From the NCBI GenBank assembly GCA_037954665.1, contig JBBMOL010000450.1, forward strand, positions 1-64,000: a DNA stretch of 64,000 bases, given 5' to 3'. Under the pieces are notes generated by a model. It saw only the letters and a list, made by a program, of their open reading frames with translations, searched no databases and had not been told where the DNA came from. Made by a program: the position numbers and the translations under genes. Below are positions 55,175 to 64,000 of this stretch, piece by piece; the first letter of the stretch is position 1, and each line of letters starts with the position of its first letter. The stretch is from Laguncularia racemosa (lineage: Eukaryota; Streptophyta; Magnoliopsida; Myrtales; Combretaceae).

Positions 55175-55890
55175 TTTCCTTGGGCCTAGAAAAGATTTGT
55201 CCTCAAATCTGACATATCAAATGCAGTAAAGACTCTGTTTCCTCCTAGCAAGCCACCTGAAGAAGTATCACTACAAAATTCCAATATCTGAAATACCACA
55301 TGGGGTGATTGTTTTCTCTCCTCCATTTCTAGGATATATCTCATCTACAACACAAATAATGACCTATTATCCATTGAGATCTCCCATGTCTCAACTCATT
55401 CCACTGATATTGTTTCCTCCTTTCTTAACTCATCTGTATGGCACTGACCCTCATAGCCCTCTAATGGTTAGTCCGATTGCTCACAGCCCTCTAAAACCTC
55501 TAAAGGTAGACACAACTGTCTCTGAACAGTCTGGCTCTCTGATGATGGACTCATCTGACTCTAACCCTTAGAATTCTCCAATGATTTACTCAACTGCTCA
55601 TGAGCCTCTAGTACCTCTAAAGGTGAACACAACTACCCTTGAACAGTTTGGTCCTCTAGTAGTCTGCTCATCTGACTATGATAATCATGTTCCTCTAAAG
55701 GTTGGTACGTCTGTGTTTGATAAATTTTGTGCTCTAAGGGTTGGCTTATGTTACTAGAAACCTTAGGAGCCTCTAAAGATTTGATCATGTGGCTATGATC
55801 TTCAGGAATCTGTGATGGTTGTCTTATCTGTCTTTGCATCTTCTAGACCTTTGATGGCGATATAGGATTTAATACTATACGTTTACCTTC
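55175..55890 (-). pseudogene. Repetitive linker and pol-end relic of X copy 3
   Basis: Minus strand frame continuing from the protease: QRQIRQPSQIPEDHSHM, SQPLEHKIYQTQTYQPLEEH, MSRLLEDQTVQG and further PLE...SQ/QM phrases. It is a loosely periodic S-Q-P-L-E-rich linker between protease and the DLRTNLF pol end (about 55215). RT, RNase H and integrase are absent. Broken by stops. A polypurine-like CCCAAGGAAA precedes the LTR start. Confidence 0.55.
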
Positions 55891-56400
55891 CTATTGGAAC
55901 ATATAAGTATTTCTATACCCATCATGTAATACCATCCTGTAATATAACCATAGCCTACCAAGCAATATATGGGATGTACACACAGGAATAATATAACATT
56001 TAAGTTCATCACAGTAATTGTCCCCTATACTGAAGGGTACCCTAGCCCTTTGGGTCACATGCAAAGTCCCCTGATCACTAAGCCAATGTAATTTATACGG
56101 TTTAGGATGTGGAGTAATGGCAAGTTTTAGTTTTGATATTAATGATACCGCTGCCACATTGGTACAACTGCCACCATCAATTATAAGGACACATAAATTT
56201 CCTTGTACCCTACAAGAAGTATGGAACAAATTTTCCCTTTGTTCATCATCCTTAGTAGTAAAAGTAGTCAATGTCCGGCACAATTCATTAGTATAATGAA
56301 ACATTTCACTAGACATGATTGTGTTCAAACCCAAAAACACAATAATTATCCTTACACTTCCACGGTTCAAGTACATAACTAAGCCACAAATGAAGTACAT
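55891..56400 (-). pseudogene. Retropepsin of X copy 3
   Basis: Open for 169 codons on the minus strand. The supported part begins at about residue 29 (MSSEMFHYTNELCRTLTTFT), followed by LCVLIIDGGSCTNVAAVSL with a D-G-G active site, PHPKPYKLHWLSDQGTLHVT and SHILLGRLWLYYRMVLHDGY. The first 28 residues are leader read-through. Gag upstream is missing. Catalytic aspartate is kept here, unlike copy B. Confidence 0.8.
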
Positions 56401-57100
56401 TCAACTACTTTCACACTTTAATGACTTTTTGAATTTCAAATTCTACTACTCACTTTCTTTTTCTTACCTTGACTTTTCACCACTTAAATACACAATTGGC
56501 AGCAAGGAAAATACACACACAACACACCATTCACTGCCACAAAATTCCCCTTATGCTCACGGTTTACAATGCTTCATGCCACTACCAATAATGTTCTTGA
56601 CAACACATATAATAACCAACACCAAATGTATACAACCTTTACTAAATTAGCAAAGATATAACCCCAAATGCACTCTTCAAGTCACAGTATACTTCCCACT
56701 TCCATAAACTATAACCAAAACCGCAGCTTCTATACAAAATAAGGTAGCTCACTTTCAAATTCAAAAGTGGAGTTCAATAAGTGCACAATTCCACAAATGG
56801 TAAGAAGCTATTTCAAATTCAAATGACACACAATTAAACTATGACTTAATGTGTGTTTTGAAATTTCAAATTGACTTCTTAATTCACACTTGAATTTTGA
56901 TTTCAAATCTGAAAATTACAATTTACTACTCCTCACTTCCGAAAATACACTATACAATTCACACTTCTTCAATTGAAACATTACTCTTCCCTTTCACGGT
57001 TTGCTATTCATGCACTACACATTCACAACCACGAGTGAGGATTTCAAGAGTGTCCAATTCTCCATGTGATCATCCACTAATCAACAAGACAACAAAATTC
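56401..57100 (-). other. Leader of X copy 3
   Basis: Rich in CACA words on the plus strand (GTGT on the minus strand), like the leaders at 5861-6910 and 33229-33862. No ORF on the minus strand. The plus-strand ORFs are chance. Confidence 0.55.
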
Positions 57101-58477
57101 AACAGTTTAAGCACATACAAAACCAATTTGAAAGACAATAAAATAATGTCAATCTAACTAGTTCAACAATTGTGCAATTCCTCAATATTTATGAACCAAT
57201 CCTTTAAATAATGGCGCGATCTATCTTAACTCCAAGTATGTTATAGCTTTGATACCAAAAGATGATGTTCCTAAAACTAAGATTAAGTACATGCAAATCC
57301 AATTTGAAAAACAATCAAACGATGTCAATTAAACTAGCTTTCAAATGGTGTCAATTCTCAATGTTTATAACCAATTCTTCAAACGAGGATGTGATCAATC
57401 TTAAGTATCCAAATTAGATTTCTCTGATACCAAATATGATGTGCCTAAAATAGGGGTTAAGCACATGTAATTGGAACAAAGTATAAACCTCAAAGGACTA
57501 GTCTAATCTCGGCTTAAAATTCCAAGAATTGCATGAACCCTAATGGAGTAAAATGAAATCCGAATGCTATAACTTTCAATGAAACAATCCACATTGATAA
57601 AATCCTTAAAACAACACTAAACACAATTGAAATGCCATGTGAATTACACACAAGAATAGCAAGAACCAATCTGAGATCCACTTTCCTAACAAAGTTAATC
57701 CACGGTTCAAAGTGAAGCTAAATTGAAGGTTAAAACTGAAAGGCTAAAAGCAATCAATTGAAGCAACAAGAATTTGATTGCAAATGCAATCAAAATTCAG
57801 TTAATAACACTTTCAAATCAACCTTAGATACAACTCACTAGTGAAGAAAGGAAATTACAACAAGGTCAATTTGATATTACACAAAAATTAGCTTTGGAGC
57901 CACTCGCCACAACCTCAAATTGGGATTTGAAATTGATAAGAGCATTTAAATTAGGAAAACCCTAACCTTCACACATAAAGTGTTTGTCCTTTTATGAAAT
58001 TTTGGCTAACTCCCCCAAAACCGTGCTTAAGCATATATTTATACTTGCTCCCTTTAGGGTTAAAAAGTCCACAAAATTACAACTATACCACTTTTAGGGT
58101 GACCGATCCTAAAACTCAATTACAACCAAATAAAAAGTATTCCAAAAGCTTACACATAAATAGCCTAAAGAAATAATTACAAATAAAAATAGTCTTCATC
58201 ATGTTAGCTCTTCCATAGGATTCGTCGGCTCAGCTCATCGCTAATTTAGGTCAGTCCATGGATAACTCATAAGCTGAGTCTTAGTGAGTTTGTCCCTCAC
58301 CCTGTAAAGTATGATAAGTGTGCCTGTTGGAATATACAATACATGAATAAGAGAAAAGAGGTTAGTAAACAAATAATTCTAGGGTTGATGTGCTCGAAAT
58401 GGGCCATCATCGCCAAGATTTGAAATCCTTTGGCTCTTACCCTAATGATAGGTCTTGACAGATTTTGATTCCTATCA
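57101..58477 (-). repeat. 5' LTR of X copy 3, inner end deleted
   Basis: 58477-57437 (1041 bp) matches 55174-54134 closely. It is followed by two PBS-like units (minus strand TTTGGTATCAGAGA at 57421-57434 and TTTTGGTATCAAAGCT at 57245-57260). Compared with the 3' LTR, the last 18 or so bases (with the GGCACATCA end) are gone and leader sequence starts at about 57103, so the true PBS of this copy has been lost. Confidence 0.75.
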
Positions 58478-58482
58478 GTTTA

Positions 58483-59900
58483 CCTTCTTGACAAGTTTGC
58501 CATGTTATATAGACTTTGATATTTTTCATAAACTAAAAAAACTATTGAGAACTTTTTTTGATGGCTGCAAGATGTTGTGGGTTTAGAATATCTTTAGAGT
58601 TAGATCACTCATTTTCACAAGAACCTATTTCACCAAATCCTAACTCTAATGAATAGGGAATAGATTTCACCCATGTTGAACATGTGGCTTCTTTGTGGAA
58701 ATTGTATTGAAATCGCTTGTTCAACATGTCACTTCTAGAAATTACATAACATGCGATTTCCATAAAGAAGTTGCATGTGCGACATACGATTTCTTTATAT
58801 TTGGAAATCACAGTTTTAACCTGCGATTTCGCAATGGTATTTCGAGGATTACTTATTGTTTAGATGGTAATCTACTTACTATTTAGACAACATAAAGCCA
58901 AAAGGGAACCAAACGTTCTTGAGCCCACCATTCAAATTCGGTTTGTAAAAACTTATAACATATGAATGGTGGCAATCAAAACTTATATAGTAGCTTTACA
59001 ATTCATTGCTTTCTTAAAGATTTTAACCAACCTAATTTCTTAAATTATTACAAATTATCTTTCAATTATTTCTTAATACTTTATTACATAAATTATGCAT
59101 GATTTTCAAAGATTAAATATGCTATTTATTAATTGGGAATATTAGCTATCTAAACCCCTTTCCTCAAAATTAAGTAAAACCAAGTAAAAGCTTAAAAGCT
59201 TTAAGTCGAAGGGTTAGACAGTGAAGTGGAGAGGAAGTGTAGAGGGTAAACCAATAGTTAATCTAACCAAACCAACTTAAGGAAGGATTGTCCTTTTACC
59301 AAGATTTAGAGCTAAAGAGACTCAAGTTCTAGTTGAGCCCATCATTCTAAGTATGTGTTTATTTATATCTTGTTTGTGTGTGTTAAGCTAGTAATAAATG
59401 GATTTCATAAATATTCATTGTAAAATTAACGCATTGTTTGTGTGTGGCTATGATTAAGGGATAAAGAGCACTGATGATTTTGGTGTGATCTTCCAATTAT
59501 AGGCATATGGCTTTTTGAATTGAGTATAAGTTGCATATGATTTATATGATTTCCCTTGTATTTTAATTGATTAAAATGTTTGTTTATGAAATTTTGATTT
59601 TGTTTTGAATTTGATGATGTAGATTGAAGAGTTGTACCGTGTAGAAGAGAAAATTTGATTTATGAGTTTTTAGCCTAATATTTTAGTGAATTTGACCTTT
59701 TGGATTGAGGTGACAGGATTTAAAGAGTTAAGCTGATAACTTGGGATGATCAAAGGAGATTTGGCATGGTGGGCGTAGAGTAAGGCCTGTTGGATTGGTC
59801 AGTTCGATCCATCATGTCTCAATAACGCTCGCACATTAAAGGCATTTAATGAGCTTAGAATCATGAGAGGTCCATATGAGGGCTCATTCATTCATAATCA
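58483..59900. other. Non-coding region with a fold-back repeat; may include the start of the T LTR
   Basis: No gene seen. At 58675-58810 an imperfect inverted repeat pairs ACATGTGGCTTCTTTGTGGAA with the complement of TTCCATAAAGAAGTTGCATGT. The word GCGATTTC recurs four times. 58850-59330 is AT-rich. The left border of the following LTR could not be placed. Confidence 0.4.
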
Positions 59901-59945
59901 TTGATCTTCATCATCATCTGATAGATAAGACTCATAACTAGACCT

Positions 59946-59953
59946 TATAAATA
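59946..59953 (+). promoter_or_regulatory. TATA box of LTR T
   Basis: ACCTTATAAATACC, about 280 bases before the LTR end at 60224, with CATTCTCATTC downstream as a plausible start site. An LTR promoter for the plus-strand element that follows. Confidence 0.55.
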
Positions 59954-60229
59954 CCTAAGGCATTCTCATTCAAAAGGGGGAGAACTTTTGGAGAAAGGTC
60001 ACTACTCTACTAGATTTTTCTCTCAAAAGATTAAAACCACAATATATTAAAGAATACCCTCTTATCACCAAAGTGCTTGAGCCTTATGTGAGATGCTTAC
60101 TCCTCTTTCCCATCCCATTTGTCCTTAATCATCTTTATACGTGTCATTTCTCTCATTATGCCACGTGTAGTACATTCTCACGCAACACACATGTGACCCT
60201 CACCCTAGGACCCTTATCCCTACATTTGT

Positions 60230-60247
60230 TTGCGACTCCACTAGGGA
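60230..60247 (+). other. Primer-binding site of element T (tRNA-Arg type, decayed)
   Basis: TTGCGACTCCACTAGGGA differs by a few bases from TGGCGACTCCACTGGGGA at the Ogre element. The LTR end CTACA lies at 60220-60224. Confidence 0.75.
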
Positions 60248-60254
60248 GAGAAGC

Positions 60255-61750
60255 TAACAACATAACATCTCCAAGAAGAAATGTACCTGCCACTATAGAT
60301 GGTAATAATCAAGAGCTTGACACTAACATTGAAGCTACTGAATAAATGGCACTTGCACTTGGTAATGCCAACTAAGGAAATGCTACGCAGGAGAGAGTAC
60401 CTAATAATGTTCAAGTCATGCAAGCAATTCAAGAAAATAATAGAAAGATGGATCTCTTTATCACAACAATGACTCAATTTATGCCTACTATGGTTGCTGT
60501 TATTATTATGCATTAAGGTACAACTTTGCCAAACCTTGCTAATATTACATTGCAATGTACCCCTCAAGCACCTTAGCAGATCGACCATTCTACTACTAAT
60601 GGATAAATTACAGGTGAAGAGCATGCTACTGCATAAGAACCTCCACCTACACAACATCCAGCAACTAAGGTAAGAGAGACAAGAATCTAAATTGGGGCTA
60701 TTTCATCTTCGCGTAGTACTCCATGCATTATAGTTGCTAAACCCATAAATCATCCTAACCTTATTTTCATTGCACTAGTAGAGGCTAGAACTTTTACTCC
60801 AAGAGGTTCATTTTTCACCAAGGAAATTTGGATACATATTTGAAAGAGATACAAATGAAATCCACTATAAGAGTGCTAGAACTCAAACTCCCTTATCATC
60901 AGCGTATCATGGTGAAACCCTACCCAAAGGACTATGTTAGTCCTAAGTTCATGGTCTTTAATGGTAAGAAGGAAAGTGCTAAAGTGAACTTGTTAAAATT
61001 TATTGAGACACTAGAAGTTTATGGGTTGGATGATGACCTGAAGCTTAAGGAATTCTCAAAGTCCCTCATGGAGAAAGCGTATGCATGGTATGTTAATCTT
61101 CCTCTTAGTTCAGTGGATTCATGGGGAAACATGTGTAAGATGTTTTTAGAAAATTTTTTCTCAATTGAAGAGAGGGTGACCTTCACCGGCATGGGAAAGA
61201 TTTGTCAAAAGCCAAGAGAAGACCTCATGGATTATATTGAACAATTTACAGAGTGTTCTCTTGATATTCAGGATATATGTGATGAAAGGGAGTTGGTGAA
61301 AATATGTATTTAGGGAATGCTTATTGAGTATGCCATTTATTTGGAGAATCTATCCTTGGCCTTGTTCGCAACATTAGTTGAAAATGCGTGACAAGCCAAT
61401 AACTCCGTTACACGACAAAAAGGCAAGCTTGTAAAGTTTAATAAGTAAAGGTCATCTGTGAATTCAGCTTAAGGCGAAGAGTCTAAGGTAGGTAAGCAAC
61501 CTAGAATGGAGAACCATAAATTTGAGAAGTTGATGTACCCATGCCCAATGGGCAAAGTGCATGCATTGCTTGATATATGGCTACGAGATGGAAATATTAA
61601 ACCCTCAAGAGTTAAGCACCTCCCTACTGTAGAGTAGAGGAGAAGAATGATATAAAATTTTGTAGATTTCACAGAATTGTAAGAAATTTATCTAAAAATT
61701 GTTTTACTTTAAAGAAGATATTCAATGAGAGGGTACAAACTAAAGAGCTT
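60255..61750 (+). pseudogene. Tat-like Ty3/gypsy gag (element T)
   Basis: A broken first part (60255-60820) with NNITSPRRNVPATIDGNNQ, a stretch VMQAIQENNRKMDLFITTMT, and stops near 60343 and 60513. The open frame 60828-61313 gives YPKDYVSPKFMVFNGKKESA, FSKSLMEKAYAWYVNLPLSS, WGNMCKMFLENFFSIEERV and DYIEQFTECSLDI, the capsid domain of this lineage. From 61500: YPCPMGKVHALLDIWLRDGN and KPSRVKHLPTVE, then a cysteine/histidine stretch (FCRFHRIV-like), the usual gag C-terminal region. Several stops; not functional. Confidence 0.8.
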
Positions 61751-62727
61751 ATCACTGAGGACAATGACATCCATAACAACCCACTTCTAGTGCACAATAC
61801 TCGTGGTGCTATGAATGTTATTACCTATGATCTTGTAATGATGGAACTAATGGATATGCAACAAATTAGGGCATACAAGGATAAGGGTAAAGCACCTGAA
61901 GATAAGACAAATAAGGATGAAAATGTTGTTATTGCCTTATTGAAGACTTCAAGTGTTAGAAAATTCTTTAATCTCCTTGGTTTTGATGAGACTATATGAT
62001 CATTACAACAATTGTACTTATAAGAATTGCCTAGGGCAAACATGATGAACGTATCATAGTATAACCTATAGAGGGAATAGTTTCAATAGGTGATAATGTA
62101 ATCACATTCACTAAAGTTAATATGTGCACAAGGAATCCTAATCATAATTACCCTTTGTATGTAGAAAGTGTACTTAATGGCTATCCAATCAAGAGAACAT
62201 TTATTGATAATGGATCCTCACTTAATATCATGCCAATGTCTACTTTCAAAATTGCAAAGATAGATATTCGACACTCAGTAAAGCAACCCATTATGGTGAA
62301 CAACTTTTATGAGTCTCTATAAAGACAATAGGATGTGTCAAAATAGACTTTAAGGTTAAGCCTATTCTTAGCTCTACATGGTTTCATGTGATTGATGCAC
62401 TTGTATCCTATCATCTCCTCATAGGAAGAACACGACTATGTGATACGTTCAACATGGCATCAATGTATGAAAGGTTACTACGATAAGAAAAATGTCTTTA
62501 TTCCTACTATAAAGAATCCATTCATGCTTAATGAATTCCACTTCTTTGAAGTAGCTTTCTTTGATAAAAACATAAATGAAGGTAATATGCCTATAGTGGA
62601 ACCCCTTGAAGCATCACTACCCACATGGAAAGAAATTTGCACTCAAGAACCTAAAAAAAGAAAGATGCATGGTTGTTGTAGAGGTGAAAAGAAATGCAAG
62701 AGAACCAATAATGAACCAATAATATAG
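61751..62727 (+). pseudogene. Retropepsin region of element T
   Basis: The frame 62122-62322 reads NYPLYVESVLNGYPIKRTFI, DNGSSLNIMPMSTFKIAKID, with D-N-G at the active site. After a frame change near 62320 come KPILSSTWFHVIDALVSYHL and then WHQCMKGYYDKKNVFIPTIK and LNEFHFFEVAFFDKNINEGN, all typical of the protease end in Ogre/Tat elements. The region before it (61790-62000) has VVIALLKTSSVRKFFNLLGF. RT would follow after an intron in such elements. Confidence 0.8.
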
Positions 62728-64000
62728 CGAAACCACAAAACTCCATATAAGCTTGATGACATAAGGACTATTCATAGTAAAATGTGTCTTTATTACTTTT
62801 CTCTCATTTCTTTCTCTTGTCATGTGCAAACAAAGTGATAAGTGCTTTATCTCAATAAAGGAATTTTCTCACCTTAGTAAGGGTTTATTTCACAAAAATA
62901 TAACAATGTACTTATTTTTTTACCTTTCATTACTATTGTCGCTGCAAAGTAAGAGATAGTCTCCTTAGTGCGCATAGCTATTTTCATAAAATAGTTGACA
63001 TCTAATTGGGGGCAACTAAACCCCTTAATTGATTAAAAGAAAAACAATAATGAATGTAAGATGTAATTTAGTCGTCATTGCTAATTGGTAAGAGTTTTGA
63101 CTCTTAAGCGCATGCCGAAGAGCCTAGCTTGTATGTTTCGAATTGGTAAGAGCAGTTTCCCAAGGGCATGACAAGCCATGGTAGCTAAGTAAGAGTGTAG
63201 TCTCCTTTAGCATTAAAGAAGGAAATATACAACCTCTAAAGACGAGGCTCAATTTTAGGTAATATCCTGATTAAGTTATGTTGAGTAGTCAAGTAGTGGG
63301 ACATACCCCCTTGACTAACAAATTTTTTTTTGAGATTTTAAGCAATGAATATCACATCACTACTTAAGCGCGATAGAATTCTTTTACAAAGGGGATCATT
63401 CAAATGTTATCATTAGCAAGCAAAAAACTTTGCTTTAATGTATCAAATAATAGAAGGGATCCCTTAGATCATTGATTCTAAGATGTCTCATATTTGTGAT
63501 AGGTTTAGAAAAAACTTATATTTATGTTATTTAGCACTAATGTGACTAGGTTGAGCCGTTGCTCCTAGCCATATGATGTTGAGGGACTTTTTCATATCAT
63601 TTCCTAGCATGCTTCTAAGTGAGAACTATTGTACCTAAGCGCATGATGATAAGATACATTAAAAAAATGCAAAACAAGTATCAAGAGAACAAATGAGTAC
63701 AAAAGTCAATGAATGGATCTTATCATCACTATTGACTTCGCATATTTAATTACAGCTCGTATCACAAACATTAAAAAGAAGAAGAAGAAGTTACAATGGT
63801 GTGATTAAGAAGGTTGCAATGAAGGAGGGCTTAAGCCAATGTCTCCTACTACAAGTGGTCAATTACAAGTGCACATATGCAATCAACATTCTAGCTCGGC
63901 TACTCTTATGCAAATAGTGATTAACATGAAATTAAGTCAAGGTGATCTTTCAAGGCATTGCAATTTTAGAAGATTAATAAGCTTTTAGCAACATTTATTT
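62728..64000 (+). other. Non-coding sequence after the T protease, to the window edge
   Basis: No RT-like sequence. CTCTTGTCATGTGCAAAC at about 62815 and later words (AAGCGCATG near 63100 and 63640; AGAGTTTTGACTC) recur, but no array. It may be the long intron that separates protease from RT in Ogre-like elements. The window ends before this can be tested. Confidence 0.35.

Larger units (their letters stand above)
53823..58477 (-). mobile_element. Element X, third copy, with target duplication GTTTA
   Basis: Minus strand from TGATAGGAATC at 58477 to GGCACATCA at 53823. The flanking pentamers are GTTTA (53818-53822) and GTTTA (58478-58482), identical, so both outer ends are fixed. Inside: LTR, a short leader, no gag apart from its last residues, a protease, a repetitive linker, the pol-end motif DLRTNLF, polypurine tract and LTR. 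It could only have moved with enzymes from another copy. Confidence 0.85.

Overview
This window is plant nuclear DNA: AT-rich, dominated by decayed LTR retrotransposons of families found only in plants (Ogre/Tat, Athila, chromovirus-like Ty3/gypsy and TNT1-like Ty1/copia), with a CACTA (En/Spm) DNA transposon and one intact host gene. It looks like an angiosperm; nothing in the sequence lets me name the species. There is no operon, CRISPR array, rRNA or canonical tRNA gene.

Layout. 1-4968: tail of an old Athila-type element, then LTR, primer-binding site (PBS), gag, protease and the first residues of RT of a chromovirus-like element ('V'). 4969-36946: a nest. A low-copy Ty3/gypsy family ('X') carries a 25-kb Ogre-like element ('Y', minus strand, 8215-33223, LTRs of about 2.14 kb). 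Y carries an Athila-type element ('Z', plus strand, 15717-28603), and Z carries two LTRs of another family ('W', 17990-19468 and 24815-26449, opposite orientations). 36947-44773: a CACTA element, minus strand, with its transposase order still readable and a copia RT fragment inside. 44876-46147: remains of a lysine-rich host-like gene and an acidic ORF. 47423-48673: an intact single-exon gene for an ANTH-domain clathrin-assembly protein. 49027-52435: 5' part of a Ty1/copia element. 52640-52925: a plant mobile domain (MAIN-like) relic. 53823-58477: another X element, minus strand, bounded by a perfect 5-bp target duplication. 59946-64000: LTR promoter, PBS, gag and protease of a second Tat-like element ('T'), running off the right edge.

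Almost every retrotransposon ORF is broken, many by substitutions of the CpG-decay type. The best-preserved mobile-element ORFs are the Y integrase, the Y archaeal-type RNase H and the Z env-like extra ORF. The poly-C stretch at 19469-19850 looks like a sequencing or assembly artefact, so joins across it are not trustworthy.

Main points for a second look: (1) ACACGG...CCGTGT palindrome arrays lie directly upstream of TATA boxes in three different retroelement promoters; (2) the X LTRs contain internal primer-binding-site units that the target duplication places inside the LTR; (3) the Ogre LTRs carry a tRNA-like module with A and B boxes; (4) the two flanks of the nest come from different hosts, which implies ectopic recombination or a misassembly.
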